From contig QHRU01000144.1 of assembly GCA_003220225.1 (NCBI GenBank), positions 1-40,182 on the forward strand: DNA of 40,182 nucleotides. The letters run 5' to 3'. The notes beneath the pieces are model-generated. The model was not told the DNA's origin. It made no database searches and saw nothing but the letters and a program-made list of their open reading frames with translations. This document shows positions 22,946-32,858 of the stretch, one piece after another (within the stretch, counting starts at the first letter, position 1; the number at the start of each line of letters is the position of its first letter). Source of the stretch: Candidatus Rokuibacteriota bacterium. GTDB taxonomy: Bacteria > Methylomirabilota > Methylomirabilia > Rokubacteriales > CSP1-6. Position numbers and translations under genes: made by a program.

Positions 22946-24498
22946 ATGGAGATCGTCTCGACCTTCCGGCGCCCCATGTAGACGACGTCGAAGAGGAGCC
23001 GCGTGAAGAAGTACGCGGTGAAGAGGCTCGCGGCGAGGCCGACGAAGAGCGAGACGGCGAAGCCCTTCACCGGGCCCGTGCCGAAGTTGTAGAGAATGGC
23101 CGCCGTCACCATGACCGTCAGGTGCGTGTCGATGATCGTGCGCAGGGCACGCGAGAAGCCGGCGTCGATGGAGGCGCGTGGCGTCTTGCCGACGCGCATC
23201 TCCTCGCGGATGCGCTCGAAGATCAGGATGTTCGTGTCCACGGCCATGCCGATGGTCAGCGCGATGCCGGCGATGCCGGGCAGCGTGAGGGTGGCGCCGA
23301 AGGCGGCCATGCACGCGAGCAGGATCAGGAGGTTCAGCACGAGCGCCACGTCGGCGATGAGCCCGGAGAGCCGGTAGTAGATGACCATGAACAGCACGAC
23401 CGCGATGGCCGAGGCGGCGATGGCGATCATGCCCTGTCGGATCGAGTCGGCGCCGAGCGAGGGCCCGACCGTCCGCTCCTCCAGCACGGTGACCGGCGCC
23501 GGCAGCGCGCCCGCGCGCAGCACGATGGCGAGGTCGCGCGCCTCGTCCACCGTGAACTGGCCCGTGATCACCGCGCGGCCGCCGGGGATGCGCTCGTTGA
23601 TCCGCGGCGCCGACTGGAGCACGCCGTCGAGCACGATCGCGAGGTGGCGGCCCACGTTCTGCTCGGTGATCTCGCCGAAGATCCGGGCGCCGTTGGCGGT
23701 GAACTCGATGGACACCTGCCAGTTGCCCGGCGCGTTCGGGTCGGCGTTGACCTCGGCCCGCGTCAGCTCGGCTCCGGTGAGGAGCGTGCGCTTCTGGACG
23801 ACGTAGGGGATCTTGCGCTCGACCTTGGTCTGCTTGTCCACGCGGCGCTGGTAGAGCACTTCGTCGCCCTCGGGCACGCGCCCCTGCACGGCCGCCTCGA
23901 CGTCGGCCTTCTCGTCCACCAGCTTGAACTCGAGGAGCGCCGTCTTGCCGATGAGCGCCTTGGCGCGCTCCGGGTCCTGCACGCCGGGCAGCTGGATCAG
24001 GATCCGGTCGTCGCCCTGCCGCGTGATGGTGGGCTCGGCCACGCCGAACTGGTCGACGCGGTTGCGGATCGTCTCCACGCCCTGGCGGACGGCGTCGTCG
24101 CGCAGCCGCGCCACCGCGCGCGACTGCATGGTCAGCCTGAAGCGCCCGGCCGCCTGGTCCTCGTCGCTGCGATCGAACGACTGGAACTCGTTGGCCACCG
24201 TGAGCGCGTCGTTCCACGACTGCGGCGAGGCCAGCTCGACGACGATCGAGGCCAGCCCCTCGCGGGCGACGCGCCGGGCGGCGATACCGCGCCGCTCCAG
24301 CGCAGCCTTGAAGTCCTCCGCCGCGCGGTCGGTCTGGCTGGCCACGTGCTTGTCGGTCTCGACGCCGAGCACGAGGTGAATGCCGCCCTGCAGGTCGAGG
24401 CCGAGGTTGATCGCCTTCTTCGGCGGATACAGATACCAGAGGGAACCGAGGAGGACGACGAGGACGACGGCGGCGCGGGTCCGGAGGTTCCTAGGCAT
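22942..24498 (-). CDS. secD: Protein translocase subunit SecD
   Basis: The product has 518 residues. One N-terminal membrane helix (AAVVLVVLLGSLWYLYPP) leads to INLGLDLQGGIHLVLGV, the SecD signature. A long periplasmic P1 region follows, including VAEPTITRQGDDRILIQLPG, and then five C-terminal helices with TIGMAVDTNILIFERIREE. The ATG lies inside the end of yajC, with an 8-bp overlap. YajC, SecD and SecF form the accessory complex of the Sec translocon. Confidence 0.97.
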   Translation of the reverse strand: MPRNLRTRAAVVLVVLLGSLWYLYPPKKAINLGLDLQGGIHLVLGVETDKHVASQTDRAAEDFKAALERRGIAARRVAREGLASIVVELASPQSWNDALTVANEFQSFDRSDEDQAAGRFRLTMQSRAVARLRDDAVRQGVETIRNRVDQFGVAEPTITRQGDDRILIQLPGVQDPERAKALIGKTALLEFKLVDEKADVEAAVQGRVPEGDEVLYQRRVDKQTKVERKIPYVVQKRTLLTGAELTRAEVNADPNAPGNWQVSIEFTANGARIFGEITEQNVGRHLAIVLDGVLQSAPRINERIPGGRAVITGQFTVDEARDLAIVLRAGALPAPVTVLEERTVGPSLGADSIRQGMIAIAASAIAVVLFMVIYYRLSGLIADVALVLNLLILLACMAAFGATLTLPGIAGIALTIGMAVDTNILIFERIREEMRVGKTPRASIDAGFSRALRTIIDTHLTVMVTAAILYNFGTGPVKGFAVSLFVGLAASLFTAYFFTRLLFDVVYMGRRKVETISI

Positions 24499-24838
24499 CC
24501 TTGTCGACCTGCACCTCCACCACGCGCCCGATGGCGCCCCGTTCGAACTCGAGCTTCACCTGGTCGGCGACGCGGAGGGTGATGGTCTTGTCGGTGAGGT
24601 TGGTGACGGTGCCGAACATCCCGCTCGTCGTGACGACCTTGTCGCCCCGCTTGATCGCGGACAGCATCCGCTCGCGCTCCTGCTTTTGCTTCTGCTGGGG
24701 CCGGATCATGAGGAAGTAGAAGATGGCGAACATCGCGCCGAACATCACCAGCGTGGGCATCAGCTGCGAGCCGCCGCCACCGACGCCGCCCGGCGAAGGC
24801 GCCATCGCCCATGCGACGTCGGGGAAGAAGAGGCTCAT
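24491..24838 (-). CDS. yajC: Preprotein translocase subunit YajC
   Basis: The product has 115 residues. It has one membrane helix (MPTLVMFGAMFAIFYFLMI), then RPQQKQKQERERM and the small cytoplasmic domain GDKVVTTSGMFGTVTNL, all typical of YajC. An N-terminal Gly-rich stretch (GGVGGGGSQ) precedes the helix. It starts 7 bp after the tgt stop and overlaps secD. Confidence 0.96.
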   Translation of the reverse strand: MSLFFPDVAWAMAPSPGGVGGGGSQLMPTLVMFGAMFAIFYFLMIRPQQKQKQERERMLSAIKRGDKVVTTSGMFGTVTNLTDKTITLRVADQVKLEFERGAIGRVVEVQVDKDA

Positions 24839-24845
24839 AGGCCCG

Positions 24846-27099
<2,254 letters not shown>

Positions 27100-27127
27100 G
27101 GGCCGTTAGTGTACATGCTCGCGAGCG

Positions 27128-27157
27128 TTGACACCTTTCAACCGGCTCCCCTAGAGT
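27128..27157 (+). promoter_or_regulatory. Probable promoter of the plus-strand membrane protein
   Basis: TTGACA at 27128-27133 and TAGAGT at 27152-27157 are 18 bases apart, in the gap between the divergent queA and membrane-protein genes. The -35 box is perfect and the -10 box weak. The start codon follows at 27174, so the leader would be very short, about 10 bases. Confidence 0.4.
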
Positions 27158-27173
27158 CGATGAAGAGGCCACG

Positions 27174-27686
27174 ATGCTCGCCTGGCTCCTCGACGCCATC
27201 GCCTCGGGCCTCAGCCGTCTGTACGGCCGTCCGCTCGGCCACGACGTCGCGATCGTCTTCCTCGTCGCCTTCGTCTTCACGATCATCGTCGCCGCGCGCT
27301 GGAGCCGCTTCGGATCGTCCGGTGTGACGGCCGCCGTGAGCGCGCCGCTCATGAGCCCGTCGGGCGCGATGCGCCTGCTGGCGACCGCCTCCGCGGTGCT
27401 GCGCGGCGCGTCCCCGGCGAAGGGGTCGGCGCTCGCGATCCTGGCGCTCGTCGTCGCGTGGCTGATCAACCTGTTCCCGCTCGCCGTCGGCGCGAGCCTC
27501 CGCGCGCAGGGCGAGATCGCCCGCGGCGTCATCTACGCGCTGCTCGGTTACCTGTGGACCTGGATGTTCCTCGGCCTGCTGCCGATCTGGTTGGTCATCG
27601 GCTGGTACGAGTGGGGCTTCTGGCAGAGCCTCGTCGGCAACGGCCATCGCCGCGATGCGCCGTCGATCGATCCCGGCGGACCGTGA
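27174..27686 (+). CDS. Small integral membrane protein of unknown function
   Basis: The product has 170 residues with an AAGAGG ribosome site before the ATG. There are three clear hydrophobic segments, about residues 25-41 (VAIVFLVAFVFTIIVAA), 86-107 (ALAILALVVAWLINLFPLA) and 118-145 (GVIYALLGYLWTWMFLGLL), the last long enough for a hairpin. The C-terminal tail is polar. I do not recognise the family. It is a lone plus-strand gene diverging from queA and converging on a decayed gene. Confidence 0.7.
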   Translation: MLAWLLDAIASGLSRLYGRPLGHDVAIVFLVAFVFTIIVAARWSRFGSSGVTAAVSAPLMSPSGAMRLLATASAVLRGASPAKGSALAILALVVAWLINLFPLAVGASLRAQGEIARGVIYALLGYLWTWMFLGLLPIWLVIGWYEWGFWQSLVGNGHRRDAPSIDPGGP

Positions 27687-27692
27687 GGGCAT

Positions 27693-28124
27693 CTACGCGG
27701 TGGTCGTCTTCCCCCGGCCGGTGAGCCACTTCCAGACGCCGCCGATCGCCGCGAAGCCGCCGAGCACGATCACCTTCCAGAACGCCGGCGCCGCCGGCCA
27801 CGAGCGCGGCCAGCCCGTACTCGGCGACCTTGTCCGTGCCCTTGACGAACTCCTCGTAGCGCTTGCCCGGCTTGAAGCTGATGCCGCCGATCAGGTCAGG
27901 CACGAACGCGCGATCGCGCTCGAAGGTCGCGCCGTCCCGTGACGAGGACGACGGAGATGAGCCCGTGCCGCCCGAGCACGCGGGTGTTGAAGTTGACGAC
28001 GTCGTGGTCCGCGCCGTCCGCCCGCCCGGAAAGCGCCCACACCAGCCGCTTGTTCAGCGGGTCGTAGTGCGGCTTCTCCACCCAGCCGATCTGGTCGACG
28101 ACGATCCACTTCTGCGACGCGCAC
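27693..28124 (-). pseudogene. Decayed DUF2167-type membrane-anchored protein
   Basis: Three frames must be joined to read a DUF2167-like C-terminal region: DQIGWVEKPHYDPLNKRLVW and NFNTRVLGRHGLISVVLVTG, then PDLIGGISFKPGKRYEEF with TDKVAEYGLAALVAGG, then VIVLGGFAAIGGVWKW with a stop at 27693. One shift lies near 27942 (after VLVTG) and one near 27786. The N-terminal half of a normal protein of about 300 residues is missing. The neighbouring genes are intact, so this looks like real decay more than poor sequence, though errors cannot be excluded. Confidence 0.65.
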
Positions 28125-28229
28125 GAGGGCGAGGTCTCCCGGCTGACGGCGCGGCTGGCGCGCTGGCTGTCGAACTTCCTGTGGGGCGTCCGCTACGCGC
28201 GAGTGCGCGCGGGGGCTCCCGGCGCCTAG
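28116..28229 (+). pseudogene. Possible C-terminal fragment of a lost plus-strand gene
   Basis: Between the decayed DUF2167 gene and the tRNA-binding protein, one plus-strand frame reads AHEGEVSRLTARLARWLSNF, then LWGVRYARVRAGAPGA, to a TAG at 28227-28229. It has no start and would be the tail of a gene whose body was lost at the junction. The coding look is modest. I do not recognise it. Confidence 0.2.
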
Positions 28230-28561
28230 CCGATCTTGCTGCCGGGCGCCACCGGCTGATCGAGGGACAATAAAATCACCTCGCCGCGCTCGTCGTATGC
28301 GCCCATCAGGAGCACCTCGGAGACGAAGGGGCCGATCTGCTTGGGCGCGAAGTTCACGACGGCGACCACGCGGCGCCCGATCAGCTCGGCGGCGCCGTAG
28401 TGCGCGGTCAGCTGGGCGCTCGAGCGCTTGACGCCCAGCTCGGGGCCGAAGTCGATCCAGAGGCGGTAGGCGGGCTTGCGCGCCTCAGGGAAATCCCGGG
28501 CGTCGGTGACGACGCCGACGCGCATGTCGACCTTCTCGAAATCAGGCCAGGAAATCGTCAC
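28226..28561 (-). CDS. tRNA-binding domain protein (CsaA/Trbp111 type)
   Basis: The product has 111 residues and is a stand-alone OB-fold tRNA-binding domain as in CsaA. Landmarks are FEKVDMRVGVVTDARDFPEA, LWIDFGPELGVKRSSAQLT and VAVVNFAPKQIGPFVSEVLL. CsaA-like proteins bind tRNA and have been given chaperone roles. The GTG at 28561 overlaps the spoIID stop (GTGA). It ends the ruv-linked run. Confidence 0.93.
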   Translation of the reverse strand: MTISWPDFEKVDMRVGVVTDARDFPEARKPAYRLWIDFGPELGVKRSSAQLTAHYGAAELIGRRVVAVVNFAPKQIGPFVSEVLLMGAYDERGEVILLSLDQPVAPGSKIG

Positions 28562-29688
28562 TGCGCGAGGCGCGCGCCGAGCGGAAGCGAGCCGAGCGTG
28601 GTGCCGGGATAGAAGAACTCGAGGATCTTGCGCGCGGTGTAGCCCTGCTCGGCCATGCCCTTGGCGCCCCACTGGCACATGCCGACGCCGTGGCCGTAGC
28701 CGCGGCCCGAGAAACGCGCCCACTCGCCGTCCACCGCCACCGCGAAGAGCGTGGACTTGAGCGTGTCGTAGCCGATCATCCGGCGGAAGTCGTTGCCGCG
28801 CACCCGCGCGCTGCTCCGGGCGCCCTGCACGGTGACGACGGCGGCGCGCAGCGAGGGTGTGCGCTCGCTGATCTCGATGGCGGCGATCCCGCCGACGTTG
28901 ACGTCGTTCCGTCTCAGGATGTCCGTCAGCTCCGCCAGCCGCAGATCGAGGCTCCAGTAGAAGTGCGGCGAGCCGGCGGAGAACTCGCAGCGCACGGGCT
29001 TGAGCGCGGGCATGTTGCGCGCCGCGAAGACCATGCGCGGGTCCTCGGTGTAACCGCCGCTCTCGGTGTGGTAGAACGCCGGAAACACCTCGCCCTCCCA
29101 CAGGAGCACCTGTCCCGCCGTCTCGCCGACGGCGCCCCAGATCGGCGAGGCCGCGGGCACGCGCCCCGCGTACTGCTGGTGCGCGGTGGAGGCGAGGATG
29201 TGGAAGGGCTTGCCCGCGGCGATGTTGCGGTGGTGGGCGGCGTAGGTGCGGGCGACCACGGCCTGCGCGCGCAGCATCTCGAGCGGCCACTTCTCGTTCG
29301 CCTCGGCCCGTAGCACGCCGACGACGTAGTCCTCCAGCGGCACCTCGTTCACGACGGCCAGGCCCTCGCCGCTGCGCACGATGTCGAGCGGCGCGGGATA
29401 CTCGCGGCCGTTCAGGCGGATCGGACCCTCGCTGCGCAGGCGGAACGCGGGCGCCCGCCGGCCGTCGATCTCGACGGCGCCGTTGACGACGACCGCGCGG
29501 ACGACGCTGGCGCGCCAGGCGCCGGACGCGCCCGGGCCGAGGTCGACGATCTCGATGTCGCCGCCGCGCAGCTCGGCGACGCGCACGCCGTCCACCACCG
29601 CCACGCGGATCGTGTCCTGGCCCGCCGCCGACGCGACGGTCGCCGCCAGCGCGGCCAGCGTCGCGAGCGCGGCGAGCGCTCCCCTCAC
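28558..29688 (-). CDS. SpoIID/LytB-domain protein, likely peptidoglycan lytic transglycosylase
   Basis: The product has 376 residues. The signal peptide is VRGALAALATLAALAATVAS with cleavage near SAAGQD. The SpoIID core runs NEVPLEDYVVGVLRAEANEK, WPLEMLRAQAVVARTYA, AFYHTESGGYTED and GRGYGHGVGMCQWGAKGMAE. The Glu in the first segment is the expected catalytic residue of glycan-strand cleavage. There is no sign of sporulation genes, so the role is probably general wall remodelling. The GTG start overlaps the DUF2905 stop, continuing the coupled run from ruvB. Confidence 0.92.
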   Translation of the reverse strand: MRGALAALATLAALAATVASAAGQDTIRVAVVDGVRVAELRGGDIEIVDLGPGASGAWRASVVRAVVVNGAVEIDGRRAPAFRLRSEGPIRLNGREYPAPLDIVRSGEGLAVVNEVPLEDYVVGVLRAEANEKWPLEMLRAQAVVARTYAAHHRNIAAGKPFHILASTAHQQYAGRVPAASPIWGAVGETAGQVLLWEGEVFPAFYHTESGGYTEDPRMVFAARNMPALKPVRCEFSAGSPHFYWSLDLRLAELTDILRRNDVNVGGIAAIEISERTPSLRAAVVTVQGARSSARVRGNDFRRMIGYDTLKSTLFAVAVDGEWARFSGRGYGHGVGMCQWGAKGMAEQGYTARKILEFFYPGTTLGSLPLGARLAQ

Positions 29689-29900
29689 CGGCGGCCGAAG
29701 AGCCAGAACAGCAGGGTGAGCAGCAGCGACAGCACGATCGACGTGGCGAGCGGAAAGTAGAAGTGCCAGTTCCCGCGCTGGATGTGGATGTCGCCCGGCA
29801 GCCGACCGATCCACGGGACGCGTCCGACGAACACGACAAGCACGCCGGCGAGCGCGATCAGGAGGCCGAGCACGACGAGCGTCTTGCCGATGTCGTGCAC
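29685..29900 (-). CDS. DUF2905 small membrane protein
   Basis: The product has 71 residues from a GTG at 29900, with a TTG at 29918 overlapping the ruvB stop as an alternative start. Two membrane helices (LVVLGLLIALAGVLVVFVG and FPLATSIVLSLLLTLLFWLF) flank IGRLPGDIHIQRGNWHFYFP, the DUF2905 signature. Function is unknown. Location beside ruvB is common for this family as I recall. Confidence 0.85.
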   Translation of the reverse strand: MHDIGKTLVVLGLLIALAGVLVVFVGRVPWIGRLPGDIHIQRGNWHFYFPLATSIVLSLLLTLLFWLFGRR

Positions 29901-29914
29901 GGCGTCCGTCTCGC

Positions 29915-30958
29915 TCAAAAGAGCGTGCTCTGCCCCGGCGCCTGGCCCGCCGGCGGCTGTTTGCCGAGGTGCGCGTAGGCCTCCCGGGTCACGCGGCGGC
30001 CGCGCGGCTCGCGCGCGATGAAGCCGATCTTCAGGAGGTAGGGCTCGACGATCTCCGAGAGCGTCTCCGCCTCGTCGTTGATCGTGGCCGCCACCGCCTC
30101 GAGGCCCACCGGCCCGCCACCGTACACGTCCACGATCGCCTCCAGGAAGCGCCGGTCGAGCTTGTCGAGCCCGCGCGCATCCACGCCCTCGCGTTGCAGC
30201 GCGTCGCGCGCCACCGCCTCCGTGATGGCGCCGTCGGCCTTGACCTGCGCGTAGTCGCGCACCCGCCGCAGCAGCCGGTTCACGATGCGCGGCGTGCCAC
30301 GCGAGCGGCGGGAGATCTCGCGCGCGCCGGCGGCGTCGACGCGTGCTTCCAGGATCATCGCGGAGCGCGTGACGATGCGCGTCAGCTCCTCGTCGGAGTA
30401 GAAGTCGAGGTGGTGGAAGATGCCGAACCGCTCGCGCAGGGGCGCCGACAGCATGCCCGGGCGCGTGGTGGCACCCACGAGCGTGAAGGGCGCGAGCCGG
30501 TGCTTGATCGACCGCGCGTGCAGGCCCTTCTCCATCACGAAGTTGACGGCGAAGTCCTCCATGGCGGGATAGAGCAGCTCCTCGACGACGCGCGGCAGGC
30601 GATGGATCTCGTCGATGAAGAACACGTCCTTCTCGGCGAGGTTGCTGATGAGCCCGATGAGATCGCCGCCGCGCTCGATGGCGGGGCCGGCGGTGGTCAC
30701 GAGGTTGGTGCCCATCTCGTTGGCGATGATGCCGGCCAGCGTGGTCTTGCCGAGGCCGGGCGGGCCGTAGAGGAGCACGTGGTCGACGCACTCCGCGCGC
30801 TGCTTGGCGGCTTCCACCGACACGCGCAGGCTCGCCACCGCCTGGTCCTGGCCGACGTACTCCTCGAAGGTGCGGGGGCGCAGCGCGCGCTCGAAGGGCG
30901 CGTCGTCCGGCGCCGCCGCGCGGCTGAGGATCCGGCTGTCCTCCGCGGTCACGCTCAC
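29915..30958 (-). CDS. ruvB: Holliday junction branch migration ATPase RuvB
   Basis: The product has 347 residues. RuvB is the AAA+ motor that drives Holliday junction migration with RuvA. Walker A is GPPGLGKTTLAGIIANEMG, Walker B is FFIDEIHRLP, sensor 1 is VGATTRPGML, and the sensor 2 region is RGTPRIVNRLLRRVRDYA. The C-terminal winged helix ends IAREPRGRRVTREAYAHLG. The GTG at 30958 overlaps the ruvA stop (GTGA). Confidence 0.97.
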   Translation of the reverse strand: MSVTAEDSRILSRAAAPDDAPFERALRPRTFEEYVGQDQAVASLRVSVEAAKQRAECVDHVLLYGPPGLGKTTLAGIIANEMGTNLVTTAGPAIERGGDLIGLISNLAEKDVFFIDEIHRLPRVVEELLYPAMEDFAVNFVMEKGLHARSIKHRLAPFTLVGATTRPGMLSAPLRERFGIFHHLDFYSDEELTRIVTRSAMILEARVDAAGAREISRRSRGTPRIVNRLLRRVRDYAQVKADGAITEAVARDALQREGVDARGLDKLDRRFLEAIVDVYGGGPVGLEAVAATINDEAETLSEIVEPYLLKIGFIAREPRGRRVTREAYAHLGKQPPAGQAPGQSTLF

Positions 30959-31620
30959 GTCCTCGCCTTCGCCGCCGCCTGGCTGCGGTAGATCTCGTCG
31001 AACAGCTCCTCGGCCGTCGTGATCGCCGGCCGCCGCCGGAGCGCGTCGGTGATGAGCTGTGAGGCCTCGGAGGGGCGGTGGCCGAGCTGCTTGGTGAGGA
31101 CCTCCCACACGAGCTCGCGCAGGCCCTCGGCGTCCGGGGCCGGAGCACTCGTGGAGGGCACGGCCGCCGGCGCGTCCTCGCGCGCGAGCGCGAACTTCGC
31201 GACCTTCGCCGACAGCTGGGCCACGATGTTCTTCGCCTTTTGCGGCCCGATCCCCGGCAGGCCTCTCAGGTACTTCTCGTCCTGACGCGCGATGGCCGCC
31301 GCCAGCTCCGCCACCGGCGCCGCCAGCGCCCGCGCGGCGACCATGGGCCCGATGTCTTTCACCGTGATCAGCTTCTCGAAGAACTCCTTGTCGAGGTCCG
31401 AGGTGAAGCCGATGAGGACGGGCCGCGGCTGGTCGCGCGTGGCGTGATAGTAGATGACCAGCGCGAGCTCGCTCGCCTTGTCGCCGTCGTCCGCGTGCGC
31501 GCCCTCGAGCGCGCGCAGCGCGATCGGCGGCAGGAACACCTCGTAGCCGACGCCGCCCACCTCGAGGATGATCCGGTCCTCGAGCCGGCGGCGCAGCCGT
31601 CCGCTGAGGGTGGCGATCAT
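30955..31620 (-). CDS. ruvA: Holliday junction DNA-binding protein RuvA
   Basis: The product has 221 residues and binds the four-way junction for RuvB. The N-terminal OB domain has IILEVGGVGYEVFLPP, the helix-hairpin-helix part has ITVKDIGPMVAARAL and LRGLPGIGPQKAKNIVAQL, and the C-terminal RuvB-binding domain has LREL...LTKQLGHRPSEASQLI. A linker rich in Ala and Pro joins them. The ATG overlaps the ruvC stop (ATGA). It is a little longer than usual because of the linker and a basic tail. Confidence 0.96.
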   Translation of the reverse strand: MIATLSGRLRRRLEDRIILEVGGVGYEVFLPPIALRALEGAHADDGDKASELALVIYYHATRDQPRPVLIGFTSDLDKEFFEKLITVKDIGPMVAARALAAPVAELAAAIARQDEKYLRGLPGIGPQKAKNIVAQLSAKVAKFALAREDAPAAVPSTSAPAPDAEGLRELVWEVLTKQLGHRPSEASQLITDALRRRPAITTAEELFDEIYRSQAAAKART

Positions 31621-32108
31621 GCCAGGCGGCCCCCGGCGCGCGAGAGTCCGGTCAGCGCCAGCGCGAGCGCGTCCGCCACGTGGCTCGGGCGCGGCAGCGT
31701 CTCGAGCCGCAGCAGCCGTCGCACGCGCTCCTGGATCTGGGCCTTCGAGGCGTTGCCGAACGCGGCGATGGCGCGCTTGACCTCGGCGGGAGCCAGGGCC
31801 AGCACGGGGACCTTGTGCTGCTCGGCGGCGAGGCAGATCACGCCCCGCGCGTGGGCCATGAGCAGCGCGGTGCGGGGAAAGCTGTACTCGGCGTAGAGGT
31901 CCTCGATGACGATGGTGGACGGCGCGTACTCCGCGAGCAGACGGTCCACGCCGTCGTAGATCTGCTGGAGCCGCGCCTCGAGGGGACGAGCGCCGTCGGT
32001 GGCGATCACGCCGCTCGCCACGACGACGGCCGCCTTCGGACCGGGCTCGATGAGCCCGTAGCCCGTGGCGACGAGGCCGGGGTCGATGCCGAGAAGGCGG
32101 CTAGGCAG
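31617..32108 (-). CDS. ruvC: Holliday junction resolvase RuvC, with a non-standard start
   Basis: The product is 163 residues if it begins at a CTG at 32108, overlapping the yebC stop. The first catalytic Asp is in LLGIDPGLVATGYGLIEPG, but no ATG, GTG or TTG lies in frame upstream of it; the first ordinary start (GTG, 32021) would remove that Asp. The Glu is in STIVIEDLYAEY. The C-terminal pair is SHVADALAL, with His where E. coli has Asp138, a substitution also known from Thermus RuvC. So the active site is complete only if translation starts at CTG or another unusual codon. The order ruvC-ruvA-ruvB is normal. Confidence 0.9.
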   Translation of the reverse strand: MPSRLLGIDPGLVATGYGLIEPGPKAAVVVASGVIATDGARPLEARLQQIYDGVDRLLAEYAPSTIVIEDLYAEYSFPRTALLMAHARGVICLAAEQHKVPVLALAPAEVKRAIAAFGNASKAQIQERVRRLLRLETLPRPSHVADALALALTGLSRAGGRLA

Positions 32109-32853
32109 CCGAGATAGCCTCGAGGACCTCGTCGGGAATGTCGTAGTTGGCGTAGACGGACTGTACGTCGTCCAGCTCCTCCAGCGCCTCGATCAGCTTG
32201 ACCACCGAGGTGGCGTCCTTGCCCTCGACCCGCACCGTCGACTGCGGGACGTACATCACCTGGCCCTCGGTGATCGGCACGCCCGCCCGCGTCAGCGCGT
32301 CGCGCACCTCGTCCATTTGAGCAGGCGCGGTCGTGATCTCGAAAGCTTTTTCGACGCGACGCGCGTCGGCGGCGCCCGCTTCCAGCGCCTTCTCGAGCAG
32401 ATCGTCCTCCGAGATCTTGTCCGCGTCCACCGAAATGATGCCCTTGCGCTCGAACATCCACGCCACGGCGCCCGCCGATCCCATGTTGCCGCCGAATTTC
32501 TCGAAGGTGTGCCGGATCTCGGGCCCGGTGCGGTTGCGATTGTCGGTCAGGACGTTGATCAGGACGGCCACGCCACCCGGTGCGTAGCCCTCGTAGGTGA
32601 TCTCCTCGTACGACTCGCCCGGCAGCTCGCCGGTGCCCTTCTGGACCGCCCGCTTGATGTTGTCGGCGGGCATGTTGACTTCCTTGGCCGACTCGATGGC
32701 CGCCTTCAGCCGCATGTTGCCCTTCGGGTCGCCGCCGCCGTTCTTGGCGGCGACCGTGATCTCGCGGAGGATCTTGCTGAAGAGCTTGCCGCGCTGGACG
32801 TCCGCCTTGCCCTTCTTGCGCTTGATCTGCGACCACCGGGAGTGCCCTGACAT
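32101..32853 (-). CDS. yebC: YebC/PmpR-family DNA-binding regulatory protein
   Basis: The product has 250 residues. It opens with MSGHSRWSQIKRKKGKADVQ and has KLFSKILREITVAAKNGGGD, YEGYAPGGVAVLINVLTDN and KFGGNMGSAGAVAWMFERKG, all family hallmarks. YebC-type proteins act as transcription regulators, and more recently some were linked to relief of ribosome stalling. An AGAGGAT ribosome site precedes the ATG. It starts 5 bp after the thioesterase stop. The yebC-ruvC neighbourhood is widely conserved. Confidence 0.97.
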   Translation of the reverse strand: MSGHSRWSQIKRKKGKADVQRGKLFSKILREITVAAKNGGGDPKGNMRLKAAIESAKEVNMPADNIKRAVQKGTGELPGESYEEITYEGYAPGGVAVLINVLTDNRNRTGPEIRHTFEKFGGNMGSAGAVAWMFERKGIISVDADKISEDDLLEKALEAGAADARRVEKAFEITTAPAQMDEVRDALTRAGVPITEGQVMYVPQSTVRVEGKDATSVVKLIEALEELDDVQSVYANYDIPDEVLEAISAA

Positions 32854-32858
32854 CGCCG

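Noticed and set aside
21989-24217. A 742-codon frame suggesting a SecDF fusion
   Set aside because: Sequence before the ATG at 22945 is a shifted reading of secD; SecD and SecF are separate, overlapping genes.
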